DNA of 64,000 nt from Lachnospiraceae bacterium (GTDB taxonomy: Bacteria; Bacillota; Clostridia; Lachnospirales; Lachnospiraceae): positions 434,001-498,000 of the forward strand of contig JAGAMF010000005.1 in NCBI GenBank assembly GCA_017624855.1, written 5' to 3'. The position numbers were made by a program, and so were the translations under genes. The notes beneath the pieces are model-generated. The model saw only the letters and a program-made list of their open reading frames with translations. It ran no database searches and was not told the DNA's origin. This document shows, piece by piece, positions 28,069-36,987 of this stretch (positions within the stretch are counted from its first letter, which is position 1; each line of letters opens with the position of its first letter).

Positions 28069-29217
28069 GTGAAGAAAATCACACAGTATCTGTATATAGG
28101 TTTGTTCCTGCTTATGATTGGCGGCGGTTTTGTTCTGAATTTCGGTAATCTTACTGAGGCAACAAAGGAAGCGGTGGAAGAGTACGATTACGATGCGTGG
28201 AGCATTATCATCGAAAATCGCTTCAATGACAATTTTTGGAACCGTTATGGCTTTATCGAAGTGAATGGCACGGTTCATAAGATTTTAGGGCAAAGACAGA
28301 TGAATGGAATGGTAAAATTGAATAACGGGAAGCTGGTATCCACGGTTGAATATCGAGATGTATCCTATAGTGCACAGAATGTAATTGATTTTTATGCAAA
28401 ATTGGAAGAAATGAATGTTCCGTATATATATATTCAAGCACCATATGATATCTGTAAGTATGATTCACAATTACCTGCGGGAATAGAGGATTATTCCAAT
28501 TATAATGCGGATGTTTTTTTGCAATTATTGTCTGAAAATAATGTTCCGAATATGGATTTAAGAGAGTGTCTGCATGAGGATGGAATGGACCATTATGATT
28601 CCTTTTATAAGACGGATCATCATTGGACAATTGAAACTTCTTTTTGGGCATATACAGAAGTGGTAAACTGTATTTCTGATATTCTTGGAGAAGCACCGGA
28701 CAGTAAGTATCTAGATATGGGAAATTACACCAAAACCACATTAGAGGATGCAGTTTTGGGAAGCAACGGTAGAAAAACAGGTATTGTTTATGCCGGTTTG
28801 GATGATATAACAATGTTAGTTCCAAATTTCGAAACGCAAGTAGATTTAAGTATTCCTGAGAAAGATTTATATCGACAGGGTGATTTCGAGGATGCATTTA
28901 TGTTTTATGAAAGGTTGGATGGCAATAATCTTTATGAAATGTTGCAGTATAATGTTTATATGGGACAAGATTATGCCTGTGCAGTTGAGACTTGCCAGAA
29001 TGCACCCGTAGATGCTAATATATTGCTGATTAAAGATTCATTTGCTCGACCCGTTTCAGCGTTTATGGGGACGGTATATTCTGAGGTTCATTGTATCGAT
29101 ATGCGGTATTATGAAGGTAATATCGAGGAATATATTCAAAGTAATGATATTGATATTGTTGTTATGATGTATAATCCATATATGCTAACCAATGAAGGCG
29201 CATATAAATTTGAGTAG
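28069..29217 (+). CDS. DHHW-family SGNH-like acetyltransferase partner of the MBOAT protein
   Basis: 382 residues; GTG start behind AGAGG. One N-terminal membrane span (about residues 7-24) anchors an outer domain. The family motif KTDHHWT at about residues 181-187 supplies the Asp and His, and LIKDSFARP at about 320-328 the Ser of an SGNH-type triad, as in AlgX/AlgJ. It likely takes the acetyl group delivered by MBOAT and puts it on the glycan. No obvious loss of catalytic residues. Confidence 0.82.
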   Translation: MKKITQYLYIGLFLLMIGGGFVLNFGNLTEATKEAVEEYDYDAWSIIIENRFNDNFWNRYGFIEVNGTVHKILGQRQMNGMVKLNNGKLVSTVEYRDVSYSAQNVIDFYAKLEEMNVPYIYIQAPYDICKYDSQLPAGIEDYSNYNADVFLQLLSENNVPNMDLRECLHEDGMDHYDSFYKTDHHWTIETSFWAYTEVVNCISDILGEAPDSKYLDMGNYTKTTLEDAVLGSNGRKTGIVYAGLDDITMLVPNFETQVDLSIPEKDLYRQGDFEDAFMFYERLDGNNLYEMLQYNVYMGQDYACAVETCQNAPVDANILLIKDSFARPVSAFMGTVYSEVHCIDMRYYEGNIEEYIQSNDIDIVVMMYNPYMLTNEGAYKFE

Positions 29218-29233
29218 ATAAAAGGACAACATT

Positions 29234-30169
29234 ATGGATAAAATAGCAGTTTTGATTCCTTGTTACAACGAGGCAAAAACAATTGAAAAGGTAGTAAAAG
29301 ATGCAAGGGCTGCTTTGCCGGAAGCAATTATCTATGTGTATGATAATAATTCCACTGACGGTACCGCTCAGATTGCGGCGGATGCCGGAGCGGTTGTGCG
29401 TCATGAGTATCAGCAGGGTAAGGGAAATGTAATTCGTACCATGTTTCGTGAGATTGATGCCCGTTGTTATATTATGATAGACGGAGATGACACATATCCT
29501 TTGGAATTTGCGAGAGAAATGGCAGATGCGGTGTTGGAACGAAATGCGGATATGGTAATCGGCGATCGTTTATCATCTACCTATTTTCAGGAGAACAAGC
29601 GTCCGTTCCATAACTTTGGGAACAGTTTGGTGAGAGCCGGAATCAATAATCTCTTTGGTTGTAAAATTAAAGATATCATGACAGGATACCGTGCATTTGG
29701 CTATGGATTTGTAAAAACTTTCCCTGTATTGTCTAAGGGATTCGAAATTGAAACTGAGATGACAATTCATGCGGTTTCCAATAACATGGCAATTGAGAAT
29801 GTGGTTGTAGAGTATCGTGACCGCCCTGAGGGCAGTGAATCCAAGTTAAATACTTATTCCGACGGCTTTAAAGTAATTATGACCATGATTAAGTTATATA
29901 AAAATTATAAGCCTTTTGGATTTTTTACTCTTTTGGCTGTGTGTTTGGCGGCACTTGCAACCGGTTTTATGGTGCCTGTGTTGATTGACTATGTTCAAAC
30001 CGGTTTGGTAGAACGTTTCCCTACATTAATTGTATGCGGATTTGTGCTGATGGCAGCAATTCAGTCTTTCTTTGCAGGAATGATTTTATCGGATATGACC
30101 ATAAAAAATCGGAGAGACTTTGAGTTCAGAAGAAATCTGATTCAAAAAGATTTAAACAAAGAAGGATAA
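29234..30169 (+). CDS. GT2-family transferase with C-terminal membrane helices (DPM1/GtrB-like)
   Basis: 311 residues. The N-terminal GT-A domain has AVLIPCYNEAKTIEKVV and the metal site MIDGDDTYP (about residue 80), then GDRLSSTYF and IMTGYRAFG. Two membrane spans follow at about 232-255 and 265-290. The family transfers a hexose from a nucleotide sugar to undecaprenyl phosphate, for later use by an outer-face GT-C enzyme. DUF6077-like membrane proteins elsewhere in the locus could be such a partner. It is the last gene of this block; only a weak hairpin (30200-30230) follows. Confidence 0.85.
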   Translation: MDKIAVLIPCYNEAKTIEKVVKDARAALPEAIIYVYDNNSTDGTAQIAADAGAVVRHEYQQGKGNVIRTMFREIDARCYIMIDGDDTYPLEFAREMADAVLERNADMVIGDRLSSTYFQENKRPFHNFGNSLVRAGINNLFGCKIKDIMTGYRAFGYGFVKTFPVLSKGFEIETEMTIHAVSNNMAIENVVVEYRDRPEGSESKLNTYSDGFKVIMTMIKLYKNYKPFGFFTLLAVCLAALATGFMVPVLIDYVQTGLVERFPTLIVCGFVLMAAIQSFFAGMILSDMTIKNRRDFEFRRNLIQKDLNKEG

Positions 30170-30284
30170 AGATAAGTAAAATATTTATTCAGATAAAAAA
30201 TAAGGTGGTGTGCTTTATCAGATATTTTTTCTGTGTTGTGCGGCTGCTATGCTTAGAATATTATTTATTTGTCGGGATGTGTAC

Positions 30285-30313
30285 TTGACAATTTAAAATG
30301 TTCTTGCTATAAT
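30285..30313 (+). promoter_or_regulatory. consensus sigma-A promoter of the ptsG operon
   Basis: TTGACA at 30285-30290, 17 bases, TATAAT at 30308-30313: a full consensus match with ideal spacing, the best in the window. Such a strong promoter fits control by antitermination in the leader that follows. The remaining 115 bases between the upstream transferase gene and this promoter hold nothing I can identify. Confidence 0.9.
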
Positions 30314-30328
30314 TAACCTATACTTATA

Positions 30329-30355
30329 GTGTGTTACTCATTTGAGGCATTAACT
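30329..30355 (+). promoter_or_regulatory. RAT-type RNA antiterminator site (BglG/LicT/GlcT target)
   Basis: About 16 bases after the -10 box the leader reads GTGTGTTACTC, a short loop, then GAGGCATTAAC. It resembles the ribonucleic antiterminator consensus bound by BglG-family proteins (GTTACTG...CAGGCAAAAC) in both arms. Its 3' half forms the 5' arm of the terminator at 30347-30396. Binding by the antiterminator encoded at 32654-33502 would keep the terminator from folding. The match is by eye. Confidence 0.7.
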
Positions 30356-30396
30356 ATACATAACAGGATGTGTTTATGTATGTTGATGTCTTTTTT
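30347..30396 (+). terminator. leader terminator overlapping the RAT
   Basis: The 5' arm 30347-30365 and 3' arm 30371-30390 pair almost fully around the loop GGATG, and TTTTTT follows at 30391-30396. The arms are about 18 bp with a few bulges. The 5' arm includes the second half of the RAT, so the two structures exclude each other. This should cut transcription about 75 bases before ptsG unless the antiterminator is bound. Confidence 0.75.
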
Positions 30397-30467
30397 ATTT
30401 AATCGGCCGATAAAAGATACGGCAAAACATAACATTCCGAATTAAAAAAGAAAAGGAGACGAATAAA

Positions 30468-32633
30468 ATGAAAGACAAAATTTTTGGTGTTCTGCAACGA
30501 GTGGGACGCAGTTTCATGTTACCCATTGCAATTCTTCCGGTAGCCGGTTTGCTTCTGGGAATTGGTAGCTCTTTTACCAATTCGAGTACAATTGCAATGT
30601 ATGGATTGGAAGGAATGTTAGGAGAAGGAACGGTTTTATATGCGATACTTACAATTATGAGTGCGGTAGGAAATGTTATTTTTGATAATCTGCCTTTGAT
30701 TTTTGCGGTAGGAGTTGCCATCGGTATGGCTAAGAAAGAGAAAGAAGTTGCTGCACTTTCAGCAGTGATTGCATATTTTGTGATGCATATATCCATTAAT
30801 GCCATGTTAAAAATAAGTGGACAGATTCTCGCTACAGGAGAACTCGCAGAAGGTGTTTTGGATGGGACCATTGCGACCGCGTGCGGAATTCAGTCTTTGC
30901 AGATGGGAGTGTTCGGTGGCGTAATTGTAGGGCTTGGTGTGGCAGCTTTACATAATAAATTCTATAAAATTCAGCTTCCCAATGCATTATCTTTTTTTGG
31001 CGGCACAAGATTTGTACCGATTATTTCCACGGTGGTCTATATGTTAATGGGTATTTTGATGTATTTTATATGGCCTATGGTACAAAACGGAATTGTAGCA
31101 TTGGGCGGTCTGGTTACCGGATCCGGCTATATCGGAACTTTGATTTTTGGTCTGATTAAAAGAGCGTTAATTCCGTTTGGCTTGCATCATGTATTCTATA
31201 TGCCTTTTTGGCAGACTGCAGTAGGCGGGTCAATGGAGGTCGCAGGCCGGGTGGTTCAGGGTGGCCAGAACATTTTCTTTGCACAACTTGCTGATTCTGC
31301 AAATATCGCGCATTTTAGTGCAGATGCCACAAGATTTTTCTCGGGTGAGTTTATTTTTATGATTTTTGGTCTTCCTGGGGCGGCGTTAGCTATGTATCAT
31401 TGCGCAAAGCCTGAAAAGAAAAAAGCTGCAGGCGGTCTTCTTTTATCTGCATCATTGGCATGTATGGCTACCGGTATTACTGAGCCCTTAGAGTTTTCAT
31501 TCTTATTTGTGGCACCTGCATTATTTGTTGTACAGGTAATTCTTGCAGGAACTGCATATATGATTGCACATATTCTCAATATAGCCGTAGGTCTTACCTT
31601 TTCGGGTGGTTTGTTGGATTTGTTCTTTTTTGGTATTTTGCAGGGAAATGAGAAAACAAGCTGGTTATTGATTATTCCTGTGGGTATTGTATATTTTCTT
31701 TTATATTATTTTATTTTTAAATTCATGATAAAAAGGTTTGATTTAAAAACACCGGGACGCGAGGATGATGACCGGGAAACAAAGCTTTATACAAAAGCAG
31801 ATATGAATGCCGGAAAAGAAAAGACGGAAGGTAGTGCCGAAGTTATCAAAGACGAACTTAGTGAGTTGATCGTAAAAGGGTTGGGGGGAAAGAAAAATAT
31901 CAGTGATGTCGATTGTTGTGCAACCAGATTACGTTGTACGGTAAAAGATGCTACAATAGTCAATGATGGACTCCTTAAAGCGACCGGGGCTTCCGGTGTT
32001 GTGCACAGTGGAAATGGTGTACAGGTTATTTATGGACCGAGTGTAACGGTGATAAAATCTAATCTGGAAGATTACCTTGTGATTGCTCCCGATGAGTTGG
32101 CAGAAGTCGAAGATGTGGTAAAGGACGAAACAGTGGTAGTTGCGGAAACGAAAAAAGAAAAGAAAGTAATACAGACTATAATCATCTCCAGCCCGGTAAA
32201 TGGCATGGCTGCAAATTTGTCAACAACACCGGATGAAGCTTTTGCGCAGCGTATGATGGGTGACGGAGCGGCAGTAACACCTGAAGATGTTATAGTTTAT
32301 GCACCTGAAGATGGAGAGGTTGCTTTTATCTTTGATACAAAACATGCCATTGGCTTTTTGACGGATTCCGGTGTGAGTTTATTGTTGCATATGGGTATTG
32401 ATACCGTTAAATTAAACGGGGTAGGCTTTGAAACTTTGGTAGAAGTTGGTCAGAAAGTAAAAAAGGGTACACCTTTATTGAAAATGGATTTGGCGTATCT
32501 AAAAGAAAATGCACCTTCTTTGGTATCGCCAATTCTGTGTACGGAGTTGGATGAGAATCAGAAGGTACGTCTCTTGACGGAGGGAGCAATAAAAGCCGGA
32601 GAACCGTTGTTTGCAGTAGATATACTAGAATAG
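30468..32633 (+). CDS. ptsG: PTS glucose-family transporter subunit EIICBA
   Basis: 721 residues in the order EIIC (1-425), EIIB (about 455-545), EIIA (about 565-721). EIIC has the glucose-family start GRSFMLPIAILPVAG, about 10 spans and TGITEPLEFSFLF. In EIIB the phosphorylated Cys is in DVDCCATRLRCTV; the doubled Cys is unusual. In EIIA the phospho-His is in LLLHMGIDTVKLNG, with TKHAIGF upstream. It imports and phosphorylates glucose or a related sugar. The RAT/terminator leader and downstream antiterminator indicate substrate induction. GlcNAc or maltose specificity cannot be excluded. Confidence 0.9.
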   Translation: MKDKIFGVLQRVGRSFMLPIAILPVAGLLLGIGSSFTNSSTIAMYGLEGMLGEGTVLYAILTIMSAVGNVIFDNLPLIFAVGVAIGMAKKEKEVAALSAVIAYFVMHISINAMLKISGQILATGELAEGVLDGTIATACGIQSLQMGVFGGVIVGLGVAALHNKFYKIQLPNALSFFGGTRFVPIISTVVYMLMGILMYFIWPMVQNGIVALGGLVTGSGYIGTLIFGLIKRALIPFGLHHVFYMPFWQTAVGGSMEVAGRVVQGGQNIFFAQLADSANIAHFSADATRFFSGEFIFMIFGLPGAALAMYHCAKPEKKKAAGGLLLSASLACMATGITEPLEFSFLFVAPALFVVQVILAGTAYMIAHILNIAVGLTFSGGLLDLFFFGILQGNEKTSWLLIIPVGIVYFLLYYFIFKFMIKRFDLKTPGREDDDRETKLYTKADMNAGKEKTEGSAEVIKDELSELIVKGLGGKKNISDVDCCATRLRCTVKDATIVNDGLLKATGASGVVHSGNGVQVIYGPSVTVIKSNLEDYLVIAPDELAEVEDVVKDETVVVAETKKEKKVIQTIIISSPVNGMAANLSTTPDEAFAQRMMGDGAAVTPEDVIVYAPEDGEVAFIFDTKHAIGFLTDSGVSLLLHMGIDTVKLNGVGFETLVEVGQKVKKGTPLLKMDLAYLKENAPSLVSPILCTELDENQKVRLLTEGAIKAGEPLFAVDILE

Positions 32634-32653
32634 AGTGAAAAAATACGGAGAAA

Positions 32654-33502
32654 ATGCAGATCATGTTTAGGATTAAGAAAGTTTTAAATCACAATTCCGT
32701 CATCGCGATCGGTGAAGGAGACAATAAAGAATATTTGGTAATGGGTAAAGGAATTGCCTTTGGAAAAAAAGTAACCGAAAGAATTGAAACCGGAACGGAA
32801 AATACGGTTTATTCGCTACATGAACTTAATACAGACCGAGGTGCAGCATCGGATATTATAAAGACCGTTTCGCCTGAGTGTCTGGAGCTGGCAAATGAAG
32901 TGTTAAACAGAGCAGAGAAGGAATTCGGACAAATTGACCGTAGCATTTTGTTTCCTATGGCAGATCATATTGCATTTGCAGTGCATCGAATCCGTAATAA
33001 CGAACAAATCAGCAATCCGCTGACAGAAGATATTCGTATTCTTTTTTATAAGGAATATAAGGTCGCAGAATGCATGAAACAACTGATAACCGATATGCTC
33101 GGAGTAGAAATTGATGAGCATGAAATAGGTTATATTGCTTTGCATGTGCATTCTGCGATTGAAGAGGAAAAAGTATCACAGGCCATGCAGGTGGCCCGTG
33201 CGGTTAGAGAATGTATTTCTCTTGTAGAGAAGCAGACCGGTAAGAAAATTGATGTTATGTCATTATCATACAATCGTCTGATGAATCACATACGTTATAT
33301 GATTGCAAGATCTTTGAGCGGAGAAAAATTAAAAGTCAGTATGAATGATTACATGGAGATTAAATTTCCCGAAGCGTATAAAATGGCAGTGAAAGTATGT
33401 GATGAAATAGAAAAGAATTTAAAACTAAAGTTGGAAAATGTGGAAATCGGATATTTGGCAATCCACATTGAGCGTGTCATGGACAATGAATTAAGCGAAT
33501 AG
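32654..33502 (+). CDS. BglG-family transcription antiterminator (GlcT/LicT type)
   Basis: Up to 282 residues. The N-terminal RNA-binding domain (about 4-58) has RIKKVLNHNSVIAIGE and YLVMGKGIAFGKK. PRD1 lies at about 65-170 and PRD2 at about 175-280, with regulatory His residues in DHIAFAVHRI, ALHVHSAIEE and LAIHIERV. ATG 32663 gives an N-terminus closer to LicT than ATG 32654, but neither is ideally spaced from GGAG. It should bind the RAT at 30329-30355 and be controlled by phosphorylation from the PTS. Confidence 0.9.
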   Translation: MQIMFRIKKVLNHNSVIAIGEGDNKEYLVMGKGIAFGKKVTERIETGTENTVYSLHELNTDRGAASDIIKTVSPECLELANEVLNRAEKEFGQIDRSILFPMADHIAFAVHRIRNNEQISNPLTEDIRILFYKEYKVAECMKQLITDMLGVEIDEHEIGYIALHVHSAIEEEKVSQAMQVARAVRECISLVEKQTGKKIDVMSLSYNRLMNHIRYMIARSLSGEKLKVSMNDYMEIKFPEAYKMAVKVCDEIEKNLKLKLENVEIGYLAIHIERVMDNELSE

Positions 33503-33519
33503 AAGAAAGGAAGAACCGT

Positions 33520-33777
33520 ATGAAATCATTTAATTATATTATTACAGATGAAATTGGAATTCACGCAAGACCGGCAGGTCTTCTTGTAAAGGAGGCAAAA
33601 AAGTACACCAGTAAAATTGTATTGTCTGCAAACGGCAAAAAAGCTGAGGCTACAAAATTAATGGCCGTTATGGGATTGGGTGTAAAAAATGGTCAGGAAG
33701 TGGAAATTATAATTGAAGGCGGAGATGAAGATTTTGCCTTCGAAGGTATGAAGCTTTTTATGGAACAGAACCTGTAG
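33520..33777 (+). CDS. ptsH: HPr phosphocarrier protein lacking Ser46
   Basis: 85 residues aligning with Bacillus HPr without gaps. His15 is present in EIGIHARPAG, so phosphate transfer from EI is expected. Position 46, the Ser phosphorylated by HPr kinase in most Firmicutes, is Lys (KLMAVMGLG against KSIMGVMSLG). The protein should therefore work in sugar transport but not as a CcpA corepressor. It is not Crh, which lacks His15. It lies between the antiterminator and ptsI. Confidence 0.93.
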   Translation: MKSFNYIITDEIGIHARPAGLLVKEAKKYTSKIVLSANGKKAEATKLMAVMGLGVKNGQEVEIIIEGGDEDFAFEGMKLFMEQNL

Positions 33778-33789
33778 GAGGTGCTGATT

Positions 33790-35418
33790 ATGCAGTGCTT
33801 AAAAGGAAAGTCAGTATATAAAGGAATTGTCAAAGGGCCTGTAGTCGTATTAAAGCAAGATGAATATCAGGTACGTCGTAAAAAAATAGAAGATACGGAA
33901 GCGGAAATTTTGCGTTTGGAACAGGCAGTAGATAATGCAAAAGAACAGTTGCAGAAATTGTATGATAAGGCTGTTGTGGAAGTGGGAGAAGCCAGCGCAG
34001 CAATTTTTGAAGTACATCAGATGATGATGGAAGATGAAGATTATATGGACGCCATTCATAATATGATTCGGACGGAGGCGGTAAATGCGGAATATGCCGT
34101 TCGGGTTACCGGTGATAATTTTTCGCACATGTTTGCATCCATGGATGATGATTATATGAAGGCAAGAGCTGCCGATGTGGAAGATATATCCAATAGAATG
34201 ATTCGCAATTTAAGCGGTCGGGGTGATTTGGATTTGAGTGCGGGAGAGCCTGCTATTATTGTAGCAGAGGATCTGACTCCAAGTGAAACGGTGCAAATGG
34301 ATAAAGATAAAATTTTGGCGTTTGTTACAGTGCATGGCTCTACAAACTCTCACACCGCAATTCTTGCAAGAATGATGAATATTCCCGCATTGATTGGAGT
34401 CCCTCTCTCTATAGAAGATGTAGAAAGTGGAATGACTGCAATTGTAGATGGATTTGAGGGAAGCGTAATATTTGATCCTGATGCACAAACTTGTATAAAA
34501 GCCGAAATAAAAATTGCGGAGGAAGGCGAAAAGCTGAAACTTCTGCAGGAATTAAAAGGAAAAGATAACATTACTTTAGATGGTAGGCAAATTAAGTTAT
34601 ATGCCAATATCGGTAGCGTGAGTGACATTGGGTATGTATTGGAAAATGATGCCGGCGGGATTGGATTGTTTCGTAGTGAATTTCTATATCTTGGTAAGAA
34701 CGATTTTCCGACAGAGGAGGAGCAGTTTGTGGCTTATCGCCAGGCTGCTCAGATGATGGCAGGCAAAAAAGTAATCATTCGTACTTTGGATATCGGTGCA
34801 GACAAGCAGGTTGACTATTTCAATCTGGGAAAAGAAGATAATCCGGCGCTTGGATATCGTGCGATTCGTATCTGTTTAAAACAGCCGAATATTTTTAAAA
34901 CACAGCTAAGAGCATTGTTTAGAGCATCCGTATATGGAAATATTTCAGTGATGTATCCAATGATTACATCCGTGGAAGAAATAGAGCGTATTTTTGAAAT
35001 TGTGGATGAAGTAAAGCAGGAATTGGAGGCGCAGGAAATCCAATATAAAATTCCGGAACAGGGCATCATGATTGAAACACCGGCTGCGGTTATGATTAGC
35101 GATGAGTTGGCTGAAAAAGTGGACTTTTTCAGTATTGGAACCAATGATTTAACCCAGTATACACTTGCTATTGATAGGCAGAATGAAAAATTGGATGATT
35201 TTTACAATCCTCATCACAAGGCAGTTTTAAAAATGATAGAGATGGTAGTAAAGAATGCGCATAAGCATGGAAAATGGGCAGGAATTTGTGGTGAGTTAGG
35301 TGCGGATTTGAGTTTGACGGAAAAATTTGTGCGTATGGGCGTCGACGAATTATCGGTAGCACCTTCCATGATTTTAAAGTTAAGAAAAATAATTAGGGAA
35401 ATGCGTGTTGAACCGTAA
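33790..35418 (+). CDS. ptsI: PTS enzyme I
   Basis: I start at ATG 33790 (542 aa), since the GTG at 33781 is part of the AGGAGGTG ribosome site. The active His is in GSTNSHTAILARMM (about residue 187), in a domain inserted in the HPr-binding helices. The C-terminal PEP-binding barrel has GIGLFRSEFLY, IRTLDIGADKQ, EIGIM-like EQGIMIETPAAV and FSIGTNDLTQY. It passes phosphate from PEP to HPr. With ptsH and ptsG it makes a complete phosphorylation chain in one operon, closed by a terminator at 35439-35467. Confidence 0.94.
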   Translation: MQCLKGKSVYKGIVKGPVVVLKQDEYQVRRKKIEDTEAEILRLEQAVDNAKEQLQKLYDKAVVEVGEASAAIFEVHQMMMEDEDYMDAIHNMIRTEAVNAEYAVRVTGDNFSHMFASMDDDYMKARAADVEDISNRMIRNLSGRGDLDLSAGEPAIIVAEDLTPSETVQMDKDKILAFVTVHGSTNSHTAILARMMNIPALIGVPLSIEDVESGMTAIVDGFEGSVIFDPDAQTCIKAEIKIAEEGEKLKLLQELKGKDNITLDGRQIKLYANIGSVSDIGYVLENDAGGIGLFRSEFLYLGKNDFPTEEEQFVAYRQAAQMMAGKKVIIRTLDIGADKQVDYFNLGKEDNPALGYRAIRICLKQPNIFKTQLRALFRASVYGNISVMYPMITSVEEIERIFEIVDEVKQELEAQEIQYKIPEQGIMIETPAAVMISDELAEKVDFFSIGTNDLTQYTLAIDRQNEKLDDFYNPHHKAVLKMIEMVVKNAHKHGKWAGICGELGADLSLTEKFVRMGVDELSVAPSMILKLRKIIREMRVEP

Positions 35419-35438
35419 GACAAATAAGAGATAAAAAT

Positions 35439-35467
35439 AGCGTAGCAGCCATTAAGACTGCTACGCT
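35439..35467. terminator. bidirectional terminator between ptsI and the SGNH gene
   Basis: A perfect 10-bp stem, AGCGTAGCAG (35439-35448) with CTGCTACGCT (35458-35467), has a 9-base loop. On the minus strand it is followed by ATTTTTAT, a good U tract. On the plus strand the tail is TAAAATTTGACTTTT, weaker. It separates two convergent transcripts. Confidence 0.75.
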
Positions 35468-35505
35468 TAAAATTTGACTTTTGGGTCACGTGCCACCTTT
35501 TTATA

Positions 35506-36510
35506 TTATTTAATTAATCTTGCGTTGATGAATGAAGAAATTCGTTCTGCAATCATGCGACGACCTTCTTCGTTGGGAGTAATACCGTCTTCCAACAGAT
35601 ATTGGTCTGCGGTTTCGGCGTTGATGTTAATGCCATAGTAATTATCCACATAGGAGACACTGTAAATTTGGGCTTGGGTTTGTAATGTAGTTAAGCATGT
35701 GGGCAGATTGCCGTGGCCTAAGTCTGCGATATCACAACCTTCTCTTGTTCCGTCTTCCAGTGTTGCGTAGCAGAAGGTAGGAGCAATTAACATGCATTGC
35801 ATATTGGGATAGTTGCGAGGGTAGCGTTCGAAGCAACCTGTAAAACTTCCCTCCATGGTGGTTACATCAAATATATCTTCGGGGTTATTGATTGGATTTG
35901 TTGCCAAATAATCATGTCCGTCATAATAGATTAACAGTAAGTCGATATCATCGTAATCAATGGTTTTTGCCAGTTCTATCGTTTCAGCATAAGCCTCTTT
36001 GTCGATGTGTTCCGGCAAATATTGCATCGCCTCTTCCTGCATGGTCCAGTCTTTGATCTGAATACTGTTGGAAACCCAGAAAAAGCCGAATGCATCCAGG
36101 GCGCTTTCTTCAAGATTATCCATCTTTTCATGTTGTGCTGCTAGATAGGAACCTTTAAAAGCACAGTTATATACGGTAGCGCCGGTTTCTTTTTCAATTA
36201 TTTCAGCGATGTTGACTCCGCCTTTGTCATAAGCCAAAGTGTCATTTCCCAGCATTAAAATTTTAAGCTCGCCGTCGTAATTATTGTCCGGCAAAGTGGA
36301 AGGATCCATAAATAAAATGAAATCTTCGGTTTCGGTATCCACATTGATATTGGGATCGACAATAAACTCTTCACCGCGATTCCAACGGATAATTTGTATA
36401 AGGCCTACAATAACAACAATTAAAATGGCCAAAGCTAAAATTGCGGGAATGACCCTGCTAAAGTTAATTTTGCGTTTTGTTTTCTTGGGGGTGGATTCGT
36501 TGTTTTCCAT
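35506..36510 (-). CDS. membrane-anchored SGNH-like protein with altered catalytic residues
   Basis: 334 residues. A basic cytoplasmic tail, one membrane span (about 19-41) and an outer domain are seen. The fold blocks are SGNH-like: KILMLGND at about 83-90 followed by AEIIEKETGATVYNCAFKGSYLA, and a C-terminal DGITPNEEGRRMIAERI. The residue expected to be the nucleophilic Ser (GNS or GDS) is Asp90, and the C-terminal Asp-x-x-His is DGIT, without His. Hydrolysis by the usual mechanism is unlikely; a binding or regulatory role is possible. AAGGAG lies 7 bases before the ATG. It converges on the PTS operon and is in a short minus-strand group with the next two genes. Confidence 0.7.
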   Translation of the reverse strand: MENNESTPKKTKRKINFSRVIPAILALAILIVVIVGLIQIIRWNRGEEFIVDPNINVDTETEDFILFMDPSTLPDNNYDGELKILMLGNDTLAYDKGGVNIAEIIEKETGATVYNCAFKGSYLAAQHEKMDNLEESALDAFGFFWVSNSIQIKDWTMQEEAMQYLPEHIDKEAYAETIELAKTIDYDDIDLLLIYYDGHDYLATNPINNPEDIFDVTTMEGSFTGCFERYPRNYPNMQCMLIAPTFCYATLEDGTREGCDIADLGHGNLPTCLTTLQTQAQIYSVSYVDNYYGININAETADQYLLEDGITPNEEGRRMIAERISSFINARLIK

Positions 36511-36611
36511 AAAATCTCTCCTTCCCGTTTGTTAGTGATATTGTTATCTGTCAACTAGAAGATTATTCTACTATTCTTTTATAAAAATGTCCAGTCCGAA
36601 CCGATAAGCGG

Positions 36612-36839
36612 TTATTTCCTCTGATATCGGGACACATAAGAGCTTTTAAGTTTTTGCAATGAAGTCGGATTATGGCATTGTTCCAGCAAAAGCTCCCGCT
36701 CTTTATGTTCGCACCGAATATAACTGTCATAGCTTACGGAAAGCTCGGTTAAGTTATTGTCACAGGCAGGACAAACATTACGATGACCGCTTAAAATATG
36801 TATTCTTTTACAAAAAGGGCAAAAATGAAGATACAACAT
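36612..36839 (-). CDS. small zinc-ribbon-like protein
   Basis: 75 residues. Two Cys pairs, CPFC (residues 7-10) and CPAC (23-26), make a probable zinc ribbon; a third Cys-His region (RCEHKE) follows. The tail is helical and basic. A clear AAGGAG at 36848-36853 is 8 bases from the ATG, which supports a real gene. I do not know a function. It sits between the AraC regulator and the SGNH-like gene on the same strand, with gaps of about 100-150 bases on each side that hold nothing recognised. Confidence 0.62.
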   Translation of the reverse strand: MLYLHFCPFCKRIHILSGHRNVCPACDNNLTELSVSYDSYIRCEHKERELLLEQCHNPTSLQKLKSSYVSRYQRK

Positions 36840-36987
36840 AAGAAAAACTCCTTCTATAGGTATAATTTTGTCTCATTTGTATCTTGCAGTTTGCTGTATT
36901 GTTTTGTGTATTATTTTACTTTATATCATTTGTTGCTTTAACATTATGTCATTTTTTGCGGTACAAGTCAACACTAAAAGCCTAGTC

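Noticed and set aside
30200-30240. Terminator after the GtrB-like gene
   Set aside because: Only a 6-bp A/T stem (GATAAA/TTTATC) with a long loop before a T run; too weak to call.
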